From positions 48,615 through 112,614 of the forward strand of contig JAEUUP010000043.1 in the NCBI GenBank assembly GCA_016787525.1: a stretch of DNA of 64,000 nucleotides. Direction: 5' to 3'. This DNA comes from Saprospiraceae bacterium. Its GTDB lineage: Bacteria > Bacteroidota > Bacteroidia > Chitinophagales > Saprospiraceae. The translations under genes and the position numbers were made by a program. Positions within the stretch are counted from its first letter, which is position 1; every line of letters begins with the position of its first letter. The notes below the pieces were generated by a model, which was given only the letters and a program-made list of their open reading frames with translations, was not told the DNA's origin and ran no database searches. Below, one piece after another: positions 53,765-62,301 of the stretch.

Positions 53765-54127
53765 TTATGGTTTTTGGGCTTTTTCATATTCCATAATTTG
53801 TTTTTTTGAAGCTAAAACTCGCCAACTGGCTTCTAAAACTTCATGTAAAAGTTTTTTATCGTAGTCATGAATCCACATACAAACGTATGGATAATTGCGA
53901 AAATGCTCAGGCAAATGAAAAATTTCGGGGTGGGATTCCAAATAAGCGTCACGGAGTTCAAAAGTCAATCGGATCGGAATAAACTCGCCACAATCGTGCA
54001 AACGACACATCAGTTTGCCCCTCACTTTTATTGAAGGTGTATTTTCGTGCGAAACGCTATCCTCTGCACCTGTAAATTGTAGGGCAATGCAGCGAATGGG
54101 TTCAAAATCAGCAGCATCAAATTTCAT
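53765..54127 (-). CDS. MmcQ/YjbR-like small protein
   Basis: 120 residues. The pattern (IKVRGKLMCRLHDCGEFIPI, then PYVCMWIHDY and LLHEVLEASWRVLASKK) resembles the MmcQ/YjbR fold, a small DNA-binding-like family of unknown role. No membrane segment. It lies 30 bases upstream of the receptor gene on the same strand and may share its transcript. Family assignment is by overall pattern only. Confidence 0.6.
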   Translation of the reverse strand: MKFDAADFEPIRCIALQFTGAEDSVSHENTPSIKVRGKLMCRLHDCGEFIPIRLTFELRDAYLESHPEIFHLPEHFRNYPYVCMWIHDYDKKLLHEVLEASWRVLASKKQIMEYEKAQKP

Positions 54128-54315
54128 AATAGGAACAACTTTACTTCGATTTACAGCAATAATTATAGAATATTGACGGACAGCCTCGTCTATTTTCTTG
54201 TTTTTTTAATACAAATATAATCATTGTACCCCTCAGTATTTTGTGTTTTTTTAGTAAAATTTGCTTAATTTCGGGCAAAAATCTATTCATCGTCTTTTAT
54301 TAAAGTCAAAATATC

Positions 54316-54717
54316 ATGGAAAAAGGAACAAAACAAAATCCTTGGCAACTGAAAACACCTCCTCTCACATCTGATTATGAAATGTATATGGATACCAAAG
54401 ATGGTAAAGAGGTCATCGTATGTGTCGTTGGCAAAACCACTCTTTTATATGATGCCAAATGCCTCAATGACTTGCATCAAATGCTCAAAGAACACGGCGA
54501 TTGGGTCGAATTAGGCTCTGCTGACGAACAAAAACCCGCCAAAGAAGGCACTGTCGAAGCGTGGGGACGCTCTGAAAATAATCCTAATGGCGGTTGGTAT
54601 GGTTTGAAAAAGGGTTTGAGAGGACGTTTTGGCATGTATATCCCACCTTTGATGGAAGAATTGGGTCTTGCAGAAGTAGAACATAATGCCAAAAACAATA
54701 GAATGAGAGCGAAATAA
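54316..54717 (+). CDS. Conserved hypothetical protein
   Basis: 133 residues, soluble, starting MEKGTKQNPWQLKTPPLTSD. The C-terminal half is Gly-rich (PNGGWYGLKKGLRGRFGMYI). Similar small proteins are found across bacteria without known function; I cannot name the family with certainty. It is the only plus-strand gene between 39 and 59 kb. It has its own terminator. Confidence 0.7.
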   Translation: MEKGTKQNPWQLKTPPLTSDYEMYMDTKDGKEVIVCVVGKTTLLYDAKCLNDLHQMLKEHGDWVELGSADEQKPAKEGTVEAWGRSENNPNGGWYGLKKGLRGRFGMYIPPLMEELGLAEVEHNAKNNRMRAK

Positions 54718-54734
54718 TAATGAAATATGGAGGG

Positions 54735-54773
54735 CGTACAAATATGAAATTTTCAAAATTTCGTATTTGTACG
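54735..54773 (+). terminator. Hairpin terminator between convergent genes
   Basis: CGTACAAATA, GAAATTTT and their complements form a long A/T-rich stem between the 54316 gene and the DUF1003 gene. Confidence 0.75.
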
Positions 54774-54789
54774 TTATAAAGTACACGCA

Positions 54790-55356
54790 CTATTTTTTAT
54801 GTTCCAAAAAGCTGACACGTTTTTGCAAATCTTCCAAAATCTCCATCTGACGCACCTGCAAATCAAGCAATGATTTCATTTCTTCAAAAATCAGAACATC
54901 TATCTTTTGGTGCAAATTGCGGACTTCGATTTCTGCTTTTAGGTTCACAGCATAGTCGTTGAGTGACCTACGACGGTCTTTTTCTTCCTGTCGATTTTGG
55001 CTCATCATAATCACAGGAGCTTGCAAAGCTGCTACACACGACAAAATCAAATTGAGCAAAATATAAGGGTATGGGTCAAAAGGTTTGTTGATTAAAATAA
55101 AAGAATTGAGCACGATCCAACCCAAAAGAATACAACCAAATAAAATGATAAATCGCCAACTACCACCAAATTGCGCTACTTTATCAGACAAACGCTCACC
55201 AAAACTGAGAGGGTCATCGGGGTCTTTCAATTTATCGGCTATGAATTTTTCATCTTCATAATTCTGTAAAACCATATTATGCAATTGCTGCACGATTTGG
55301 TCATTGTTTTTTAATAGCTCTTCATAGTCTGATTTTAAACGATTTCTCTTTTTCAT
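54790..55356 (-). CDS. DUF1003 membrane protein
   Basis: 188 residues. Two membrane helices (about 70-95 and 103-123) hold the DUF1003 signature: DKVAQFGGSWRFIILFGCIL, then LNLILSCVAALQAPVIMMSQ and NRQEEKDRRRS. Coiled-coil-like helices flank it. The family is widespread and functionally undefined. It follows the rep gene on the same strand with a 61-base gap and may be an ordinary passenger of the replicon. Confidence 0.9.
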   Translation of the reverse strand: MKKRNRLKSDYEELLKNNDQIVQQLHNMVLQNYEDEKFIADKLKDPDDPLSFGERLSDKVAQFGGSWRFIILFGCILLGWIVLNSFILINKPFDPYPYILLNLILSCVAALQAPVIMMSQNRQEEKDRRRSLNDYAVNLKAEIEVRNLHQKIDVLIFEEMKSLLDLQVRQMEILEDLQKRVSFLEHKK

Positions 55357-55417
55357 TTTCTTAAAAGTTTGATTTTCAAATACTTAACTAGCAACTTTAA
55401 TTACTTAATACACTCTC

Positions 55418-56821
55418 CTACCCTTTCAACAATTTTAATTCTTGCTCAATAGCTTGAATTTGTGGCTGATATGTGGCTTCTATTGTTCTAAAAAAAGACT
55501 TGTTGTGCGCCTGAATTTGCAGAATAACCAACCCTCTCAGTATTTTATCTTCTCTAAAATCATTCAGTGTCAATTTGTCTGTATTCACACCTTTGAGCGC
55601 AAAATAGCCTTTGCTTTCGTCTTTAACAGCTTCAATTGCATCCAAAGTCACTTGAACATTCGACTCCGTTAGCGTTCTCACTTGCGCATTTATGTCTGCT
55701 TTGTACTGCTCTTTCAGCTCTTCTAATTGTATTTCGAGCGACCGTATGAGGGCTTTTTTATTGGCTTCTGACTGTTTTTGCTTGATTTGTTGCTCTTTGG
55801 GGTCAGTAAACTCGCGTCTAAGTGCTTCGATGAAAAAGCCAGAGGTGTTTTTCAGTTTGCCTTCTTGCAAAGCCCGACGTGTCACACGAACGGCCTGTTC
55901 CAAGCGTTGTTCATTGCAATTTTCCAATTCCGATAAAAAAACGGTTGGCGAAACGCCGAACTCACCCACTACGATACTTTGAAATTGCAAAAACAATTGA
56001 TCTTTTCGGGCGTGTTCGGTGGTGTCAAGTTCATTTTTTTCAGGTTTTACTGAGGGGGGTAACAGCGCGCGAGTACCAGACTTTGCTAACTCTTTCGATT
56101 TTGAGTGAAAAGTAAATCTAAGGCTCTCAACCCTTTTACCTTCTTTAATTTTTTCAATATTTGTAATCGTCAAATCTGTAAACTCGTTGATGTCTCTATA
56201 GGCTGGTTCTATCACTTTCTGATAAAAATTGGCAAAAAGCGGGTATTCTGATGTCAGTTCAAAAATGCGTTTCAAATACTCTACATCCATCGTTCTTTTG
56301 CCGATTTTTTCGTATTGCTTCAAATGTTCATAAATCCGCAAGGTATAACTGCTTTTGAATTTGACCACATTTTGCAAATCATAGGTCGTAAATCGGCTTT
56401 TTAACTCCAAAAGCAGAGGTTTCATTTCTGGGTCAATCGAAATATCCACATATTCATTCACTTTTCGCTTTGACTCGTCCAAAACAGACTTCATCACATC
56501 GGCTTTTCGGATAATATGGTAAATTTTTTCACGTATAACGCCTTCTTGTTCATAGTTGACATAGAGTTTTTTATTCATCAGACTATGTGTCGCTTGTCGC
56601 AGCAACTCGTAAGCATCGCCATTATTGATACTAAACTCCTTAATAATATCGCGTAAATAGACCCGATACACCCGAAAATCCTCATCACTTTGCTCAATCT
56701 CTGAAAGAATACTCGTGAACACACGTGTCTCCCAAATATCAAAGCGATAGCGTGCTTCGATGAGGTCATTCGACTTTTTGATGAGTTTAATGCCCTTGTT
56801 TTTTTTTGTTTTTTGGCTCAT
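55418..56821 (-). CDS. RepB-family (Rep_3-like) plasmid replication initiator
   Basis: 467 residues, longer than most family members (about 300). The first winged helix spans about 15-130 (IEARYRFDIWETRVFTSIL, RDIIKEFSINNGDAYELLRQ). The second spans about 140-250 (YEHLKQYEKIGKRTMDVEYL, ERIFELTSEYPLF-like segment). The extra C-terminal 200 residues are a coiled-coil-rich extension. Such proteins bind origin iterons as monomers and an inverted operator as dimers to repress themselves; both kinds of site lie directly upstream. An exact 10-mer (56048) and a near copy (55534) lie in the gene. Confidence 0.93.
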   Translation of the reverse strand: MSQKTKKNKGIKLIKKSNDLIEARYRFDIWETRVFTSILSEIEQSDEDFRVYRVYLRDIIKEFSINNGDAYELLRQATHSLMNKKLYVNYEQEGVIREKIYHIIRKADVMKSVLDESKRKVNEYVDISIDPEMKPLLLELKSRFTTYDLQNVVKFKSSYTLRIYEHLKQYEKIGKRTMDVEYLKRIFELTSEYPLFANFYQKVIEPAYRDINEFTDLTITNIEKIKEGKRVESLRFTFHSKSKELAKSGTRALLPPSVKPEKNELDTTEHARKDQLFLQFQSIVVGEFGVSPTVFLSELENCNEQRLEQAVRVTRRALQEGKLKNTSGFFIEALRREFTDPKEQQIKQKQSEANKKALIRSLEIQLEELKEQYKADINAQVRTLTESNVQVTLDAIEAVKDESKGYFALKGVNTDKLTLNDFREDKILRGLVILQIQAHNKSFFRTIEATYQPQIQAIEQELKLLKG

Positions 56822-56842
56822 AATGTTATTCGAGTCTAAAAT

Positions 56843-56902
56843 TCAACTATAACTAAAACCGAAGTAACTGCCCCAGATTTTTTAGTTTTTAGTTATAGTT
56901 GA
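56843..56902. promoter_or_regulatory. Inverted iteron pair upstream of rep (likely autorepressor operator)
   Basis: TTCAACTATAACTAAAA (from 56843) and TTTTAGTTATAGTTGAG (to about 56903) are inverted copies of the iteron core and lie 22 bases before the rep ATG. Rep dimers of this family normally bind such an inverted pair. Confidence 0.7.
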
Positions 56903-57010
56903 GGTTATAAGTTCCATTTTAGCTTATATTTTGGTCGCTGTGGCTTCAAAAAACCCGAAAAAAATCAATTTCTTGCTCCTAAAAAGAGTAATAAACAACT
57001 GATAAGATGC

Positions 57011-57150
57011 TTTCTTTCGGTTTTGGTTATAGTTTTCAGTTATAGTTCGTTTTGGTTATAAATAAATTCGGTTTTGGTTATAGTTTTTTAGTTTTTAGTT
57101 ATAGTTTCTTTCGGTTTTGGTTATAGTTTTTCAGTTTTTGGTTATAGTTA
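57011..57150. other. Plasmid-type replication origin with direct iterons
   Basis: TCGGTTTTGGTTATAGTTT is exact at 57017, 57068 and 57111. Related GTTATAG or GGTTATA cores occur at 57039, 57054, 57098 and 57141, mostly 21 to 22 bases apart, that is, two helical turns. The A/T-rich bases that follow (57150-57280) would suit DNA opening. The region lies between rep and the RHH gene. Confidence 0.88.
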
Positions 57151-57283
57151 ATGTCATAAAAAATTGATAATCAATAGATTACCAACATTTAAAATTAATA
57201 AAAGATACTTTAAAAGAATATAAACATCAACAGAATAAATTGATGATGATTTTATTAAAATATGCCTAAAAATACACTTTTTT

Positions 57284-57646
57284 TTAGTTTTTATAGCGGG
57301 CAAGCAATAATTTTAAAATTTGACCACGGACTGTTGAAAAATTTTCATCAGCCTCAGCTTTAATTTTATCGAACAACCATTGAGGCAAATCTATGGCAAA
57401 ACGGTGCATTTCGTCTGTATTTTGCTTTTTTCTGCCAGCTTTTTTCTTTGGCAAAAGCATTTTCGGTTCTTCGGTTTTGGTTATAGTTTGTGGTTTAGGT
57501 GTATTTTTAGGCTTCGGTGCAGGTTTTTCTTTAGGCTGTTCTTCTGCAACGATGGAAGGTTGACTGTTTTCTCGGATGCGTTGCGTCAGCATATCTAAGT
57601 CTATGTCGGTGTTTGTCTTGGGTTGGATTTTTTTTATTTGCTTCAT
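57284..57646 (-). CDS. Putative ParA-partner protein with C-terminal ribbon-helix-helix
   Basis: 120 residues. The N-terminal 75 residues are disordered and rich in Lys, Pro and Thr (KPAPKPKNTPKPQTITKTEE). The C-terminal 45 residues look like a ribbon-helix-helix: HRFAIDLPQWLFDKIKAEAD, then FSTVRGQILKLLLARYKN. This layout and its place downstream of parA fit a centromere-binding partition protein. An intact iteron sequence lies inside the coding region at 57471-57489. Confidence 0.75.
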   Translation of the reverse strand: MKQIKKIQPKTNTDIDLDMLTQRIRENSQPSIVAEEQPKEKPAPKPKNTPKPQTITKTEEPKMLLPKKKAGRKKQNTDEMHRFAIDLPQWLFDKIKAEADENFSTVRGQILKLLLARYKN

Positions 57647-57741
57647 TTTTTCATATCATTTTATATTTTTACTAAAAAAATCAATTAAATATAATTGAAT
57701 ATTAAACTTTATTTAAAAATACAATTCTATTTATATTTTTG

Positions 57742-57765
57742 CAATTCTTTTTGTATAAAATTGTA
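57742..57765. promoter_or_regulatory. Partition-type site upstream of the RHH gene
   Basis: CAATTCTTTTTGTATAAAAT followed by TGTA occurs here and again at 58552-58575 upstream of parA. Its ends (ACAATT / AATTGT) are inverted. It is a candidate operator or centromere half-site. Confidence 0.55.
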
Positions 57766-57775
57766 AGTATTTGTA

Positions 57776-58423
57776 CTAAATCGTTTTGAGTATTTCCTCA
57801 ATCTCATTAACCATGCCACGTACTTCGTCCTTAGCTTTCTCATCGCGATATTCCAACACACCTAACCCCTCAGTAAAAGTATCCTTGTAAGCCAGCCGAT
57901 CCGCCATGCGATTTTTTAGAAGTTTGATACCGTAACTTTCAACGGCCTCTGGAATTTCGTTGACTAAGCGATTGCGTTGTACGCGATTCATCACAACAGC
58001 ACCAAGGACACTCCCACCGATTTCTTCCTTCATCGTTTTGATTTCTTTGAACTTTTTGAAGAAGGTTTCAAAACCCCTGTAATCAATCAAACTTGGAGTA
58101 ATGGGAATCAGCACTAAGTCGCTTACGCCAATTGTGTACTGGGCGAGTTCTGAGAGCTGGGGTACTCCATCTATCAACACAATATCAAACTTCGCTCTAA
58201 GAGCTTTAATTTCACTTGTAAACTGTTTTTCAGAAACACTCACAACTGTGACGTGAGGCTCTTCTTTCGTTCTGTTGTCGCGCCACTCAGTTGCAGAGCG
58301 TTGTTCACGGTCGCTGTCAACGAGGCAAATGCTGTATCCTTTGAGTGCTAAACCGACTGCAATATTGATGGAAACGGTTGTTTTCCCCACCCCTCCTTTT
58401 AGATTTGTAACAGATATTACCAT
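57776..58423 (-). CDS. parA: ParA-family partition ATPase
   Basis: 215 residues. The deviant Walker A motif is KGGVGKTT (residues 9-16), motif A' is LIDGVPQ and the phosphate-sensing IPITPSLIDYRG segment follows. It is the short ParA type without an N-terminal DNA-binding domain, as normally paired with a small ribbon-helix-helix partner. It drives segregation of the replicon. The 10-mer at 57866 encodes FTEGLGVL near the C-terminus. Confidence 0.95.
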   Translation of the reverse strand: MVISVTNLKGGVGKTTVSINIAVGLALKGYSICLVDSDREQRSATEWRDNRTKEEPHVTVVSVSEKQFTSEIKALRAKFDIVLIDGVPQLSELAQYTIGVSDLVLIPITPSLIDYRGFETFFKKFKEIKTMKEEIGGSVLGAVVMNRVQRNRLVNEIPEAVESYGIKLLKNRMADRLAYKDTFTEGLGVLEYRDEKAKDEVRGMVNEIEEILKTI

Positions 58424-58551
58424 GATTTTTTTGTATTTTTATGAAATGATTTGCAAAATTACTAATTTTTTATGATTTAATTGTATTTTTTTGTTTTAAA
58501 ACAATTTTATTTCTATAAATACATATTTAAATAAATTAATACTAATTTTTA

Positions 58552-58575
58552 CAATTCTTTTTGTATAAAATTGTA
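58552..58575. promoter_or_regulatory. Second copy of the partition-type site, upstream of parA
   Basis: Identical over 24 bases to 57742-57765, 128 bases before the parA start. The 58424-59047 gap is otherwise A/T-rich with no further gene: AAGGAGAAATCAATGAAG near 58750 is a start-like site that stops after two codons, and TAATTTTG at 58851 is an unpaired -7-like element. Confidence 0.55.
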
Positions 58576-59047
58576 TTTAATTACACGCATCAAATCACAT
58601 ACTTCTTTAGAAAAATACTTTTATCTGAATGCTTATTTTTAGAGTGAGAGTAGTTTGCTTCTCCGAATGTGTTTTTGAAAAGAAAGAGCTTTATTTTTGA
58701 ACACAACAACCTTACAACCAAGACCGCAACTAAGAATACAACGATAAGAAGGAGAAATCAATGAAGTGAAAAATAGTTTGCAATATCCTGTCTTATCAAA
58801 GATTGAGTACAATAGTTACTCAAATATTTCTTTTTCCTAACGAGTATGGCTAATTTTGCACTTCTTTAAAACAACCTTTAGTTCAATAGCAACGTGTGGT
58901 CAGAACACATGAATGGCGAAGCCTTGTTTTACTTGAAACTTTATTACTGTTTTTCCGAATTATTATAAACTAGCTCTTTCTCTAAAAAAGTCTTCGCGGA
59001 CAGTAACCCGACTTTTAAAACCGTTTAAAAGCAGAAATCTGATAGAT

Positions 59048-60058
59048 ATGTCTGATAAAATAAAATTCGCTGTCGTAGGTTGTGGACACATAGGTAAACG
59101 CCATGCAGCTATGATTACTCAAAATCCAGATGCTGAATTGGCGGCTCTCTGCGATATTCGTCCGAAAGAGGCTTTGGGTTTAGAAAACTATAATGTGCCA
59201 TTTTTTCCATCCATTGACGCTCTTTTGGCTGCCACGCTCGATATTGATGTGGTCGTTATTGCTGCGCCCAACGGTCTGCATGAAGAACAATCGCTCAAGG
59301 TGTTGAAAGCTGGAAAAAATGTGGTGATTGAAAAACCGATGGCTCTGACGAAAGCAGGGTGCGAACGCATCATTTTTAAAGCCTTGCAACAATCGAAGCA
59401 GGTTTTTTGCGTCATGCAAAATCGTTATTCCCCCCCCTCAGTATGGTTGAAAGAACTGTTGCGAGATGGCACTTTGGGTAAGATTTTTATGGTTAAAATA
59501 AACTGCTTTTGGAACAGAGACGATAGATATTATAAAAAAGGTGGTTGGCATGGTACTGCTGAACTCGATGGTGGCACTTTATTTACGCAATTCAGTCATT
59601 TCATTGACCTGATGTATTGGTATTTTGGAGATATTACAAACATCAAAGCGCGTTTTGGTGACTTTACACACAAAAACTCAACTGATTTTGAAGATTCTGG
59701 ATTCATTCATTTCGATTTTGTGGATGGCGGTATGGGTTGTCTGAGTTATTCGACGGCTGTTTGGGATAAAAATTTGGAGAGTAGTATCACCGTTGTGGCC
59801 GAAAATGGCTCTTTAAAGGTGGGTGGACAGTATATGAACGAAGTGGAGTATTGCCATATTAAAGACTACACAATGCCAACTTTGGCCGAATCTAATCCAC
59901 CCAATGATTATGGACCTTATAAAGGCTCGGCGGCTAATCATCATTATATCATCGAAAACGTCGTGGATGTTTTGAAAAACCGAGGCAGTATCACAACCAA
60001 TGCGCTTGAAGGTATGAAAGTCATCGAGATTATTGAGAGAATTTACGCTTTGCGTTAA
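59048..60058 (+). CDS. Gfo/Idh/MocA-family dehydrogenase, WbpB/WlbA-like
   Basis: 336 residues. The Rossmann start is AVVGCGHIGKRHAAMI, and the catalytic motif is VIEKPMALTKAGCERI. The following MQNRYSPPSVWLKELLRDG and FWNRDDRYYKKGGWHGTAEL segments match the branch that oxidises UDP-N-acetylglucosaminuronate-type sugars. It opens a plus-strand surface polysaccharide group (acyltransferase-like, Wzz-like, UDP-sugar dehydrogenase), which supports that role. An exact 10-mer with an eight-base C run lies at 59434 inside the conserved RYSPPSV stretch. Confidence 0.88.
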   Translation: MSDKIKFAVVGCGHIGKRHAAMITQNPDAELAALCDIRPKEALGLENYNVPFFPSIDALLAATLDIDVVVIAAPNGLHEEQSLKVLKAGKNVVIEKPMALTKAGCERIIFKALQQSKQVFCVMQNRYSPPSVWLKELLRDGTLGKIFMVKINCFWNRDDRYYKKGGWHGTAELDGGTLFTQFSHFIDLMYWYFGDITNIKARFGDFTHKNSTDFEDSGFIHFDFVDGGMGCLSYSTAVWDKNLESSITVVAENGSLKVGGQYMNEVEYCHIKDYTMPTLAESNPPNDYGPYKGSAANHHYIIENVVDVLKNRGSITTNALEGMKVIEIIERIYALR

Positions 60059-60084
60059 TATAAAAAATAGCAACACACACCGAT

Positions 60085-60984
60085 ATGCAGACTTATTCAT
60101 TGAAAGAAATTACTACAAAAATTGGTATCAAACACATCATCGGCGATGAAAATGCACGTATCACTGAGCCAATTCAGTTGGACGCACAGAATGAGCACAC
60201 GGATGTCATCATGTGGGCGAGTGTGAAAAACTATGAATCTTTGAAACAAGTCAAATGCGGTGCGATTATCTGCCAAAATATTGATGACCAAGACATAAAT
60301 CCCAATTGCCACTATCTGATTGCGGAAAATCCGCGCAGTGCATTTCGGCTGTTGTTGCAAACTTATTTTATGCAAGAGGAAGAACGTTGCATCGCACAAA
60401 CCGCAGTGATTGACCCCTCAGTAAAATTGGGTAAAAATGTGTCCATCGGTGAATATGTGGTCATCGAAGCAGGTTGTGTGATTGGCGATGATACGACAAT
60501 TGGACACAATACAGTTATCAAACGAAAAACCATCATTGGTAATCGTGTACAAATTGGGTCGAGCAACGTCATCGGTGGGGTAGGGTTTGGTTACGAAAAA
60601 GACGAGAACGGCGAATATGTTTTAATTCCGCATGTCGGCAATGTCGTCATCGAAAATGGTGTTGAAATAGGTAATAATACGTGTGTGGATAGAGGCGTTT
60701 TGGGTAGCACCTTGCTGAAAGAGAATTGCAAGATTGATAACCTCGTTCACATTGCCCACGGAGCTGTTATTGGGCGCAACGCCTTAGTTATCGCTTTGGC
60801 TTTGGTGGCGGGCAGTGTCGAAGTTGGAGATAATGCCTGGGTCGCGCCTTCGTCGAGTATCATTCAGAAAGTTAAAATTGGTAAAAATGCGACTATTGGC
60901 ATGGGCGCAGTCGTTTTGAAAAACGTCGGTGATGATGAAGTATGGGTCGGAAATCCTGCTAAAAAGCTTTTTCCTAAAGACTAA
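60085..60984 (+). CDS. Hexapeptide-repeat acyltransferase, LpxD-like
   Basis: 299 residues. The N-terminal 95 residues resemble the uridine-binding domain of LpxD, while residues 105-290 form a left-handed beta helix of hexapeptide repeats (VKLGKNVSIGEYVVIEAGCV, IGNRVQIGSSNVIGGVGFGY, then VHIAHGAVIGRN with the catalytic His). It is shorter than LpxD of about 340 residues. It could be LpxD of lipid A synthesis or a sugar N-acyltransferase of the neighbouring polysaccharide pathway. A 10-mer at 60414 encodes IDPSVKLGKN, and another (60991) lies 6 bases past the stop. Confidence 0.8.
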   Translation: MQTYSLKEITTKIGIKHIIGDENARITEPIQLDAQNEHTDVIMWASVKNYESLKQVKCGAIICQNIDDQDINPNCHYLIAENPRSAFRLLLQTYFMQEEERCIAQTAVIDPSVKLGKNVSIGEYVVIEAGCVIGDDTTIGHNTVIKRKTIIGNRVQIGSSNVIGGVGFGYEKDENGEYVLIPHVGNVVIENGVEIGNNTCVDRGVLGSTLLKENCKIDNLVHIAHGAVIGRNALVIALALVAGSVEVGDNAWVAPSSSIIQKVKIGKNATIGMGAVVLKNVGDDEVWVGNPAKKLFPKD

Positions 60985-61068
60985 AAGCACCCCCTCAGTA
61001 AAATCACTGGATTGACACCATATAATAAGCAAAATCTTCTTCTTAAAAGATGTTTTGTCTTTTCAATA

Positions 61069-61105
61069 AGAACTCGATTGGTTTTTTGAGAGCCAATCGA
61101 GTTCT
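61069..61105 (+). terminator. Terminator after the LpxD-like gene
   Basis: AGAACTCGATTGG pairs with CCAATCGAGTTCT and is followed by AGTTTTTTA. A second weak hairpin precedes it at about 61031-61060. Confidence 0.85.
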
Positions 61106-61162
61106 AGTTTTTTATGAATAGAACAAAACAACACATTTGATAAACATTACTTCTCGCAGAAA

Positions 61163-62233
61163 ATGTCCACAAACAAAGTAAAAAGAATAGAAAACGACGA
61201 AATCACACTCAAAGACATCATTCTGACTATCAAAGAATACGGTTGGGAGGTGTTGCGCCACTGGTATATCGTAGCACTTTGCGTTGTGCCATTGACCAGC
61301 TATTTATTGTACAAAGCCATCAAAACAAAACCGACTTACAACGCCAGTTTGACGTTTTTGGTCAATGGAAACGAAGGTAGTTCTTTGGGTATCGCAGCTA
61401 TTGCTGGCAAATTGGGCTTAGATGGTCTCGGTGGTGGCAATACGAACTTGGATAAAATTACAGGTTTGTCCAAATCACGGCGTATTGTTCAAATGGCTTT
61501 ATTTCGACGTGCCATCATTGATGGTAAAGACGATTTTTTTGCTAATCACTTGATTCGTACAGAAGATTTGCATCAAAATTGGGCAAATGACACCACGGGT
61601 TTGAAAGATTTTACCTTCAAACATGGCGATTTTGAGAAGTTTACACGCACTGAAAACAGTGCTTTATTGGCACTTTACGATATTTTATCGGGTAAAAACG
61701 GCATTTTTTCATGCTCGTTTGCGAAAATGTCGGAAATGCTCACTTTAGATTTGAAAACAACCAATGAAACACTATCCATTGAGTTGCTCAAAGCCATCTT
61801 TGCTGAGTTGAGTGAGTTTTATGTTGAAAAAACAACGACTAAAGAGTCGAAAACTTATAAAGTTCTGAAACATCAGTCGGATTCGATTCGCCGACTCGCA
61901 CGTTCAAGAGAGGCTTCGGCAGCGAGTTTTGATGATAGAACACGTGGATTGATTCTCAACGAAGACAAACTGCCTTCCGAGCAGATGAAAAAGGAGGCTT
62001 TGATATACAATACCATGTATGCCGAATCGCAAAAGAACTTAGCGATTGCTGGTTTCGCCTTGGAGAACAAAGCACCGTATATCCAAGAGATTGACACGCC
62101 TATTGCACCACTTGAGCCGGTCAAAAAATCGAAAAAAACAGCTTTACTCATCGGTGTATTCATCGGCGGCTTCATCGGAACGGGCTTTGTCGTATTGCGC
62201 AAGAAAATTCGTGACTCATTAAAAAGCGTTTGA
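61163..62233 (+). CDS. Wzz-like chain-length determinant / polysaccharide co-polymerase
   Basis: 356 residues. A cytoplasmic start is followed by a first membrane helix (about 35-53, HWYIVALCVVPLTSYLLY), a large periplasmic region with a Gly-rich stretch (GLDGLGGGNTNLDKITGLSK) and coiled-coil-like helices, and a second helix with a Pro-rich approach (PIAPLEPVKKSKKTALLIGV, about 318-345). This is the Wzz fold that sets the chain length of surface polysaccharides. No tyrosine-kinase domain is attached. A 10-mer (62239) begins 5 bases past the stop codon. Confidence 0.88.
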   Translation: MSTNKVKRIENDEITLKDIILTIKEYGWEVLRHWYIVALCVVPLTSYLLYKAIKTKPTYNASLTFLVNGNEGSSLGIAAIAGKLGLDGLGGGNTNLDKITGLSKSRRIVQMALFRRAIIDGKDDFFANHLIRTEDLHQNWANDTTGLKDFTFKHGDFEKFTRTENSALLALYDILSGKNGIFSCSFAKMSEMLTLDLKTTNETLSIELLKAIFAELSEFYVEKTTTKESKTYKVLKHQSDSIRRLARSREASAASFDDRTRGLILNEDKLPSEQMKKEALIYNTMYAESQKNLAIAGFALENKAPYIQEIDTPIAPLEPVKKSKKTALLIGVFIGGFIGTGFVVLRKKIRDSLKSV

Positions 62234-62301
62234 GTTACCCCCTCAGTATAATCATATAAAAATTCACTTTTTACCATTTATCAATCATCATTCATTTTAT
62301 A

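Noticed and set aside
58748..58768. Ribosome-site-like AAGGAG followed by an ATG
   Set aside because: The frame stops after two codons; no leader peptide or longer frame follows.
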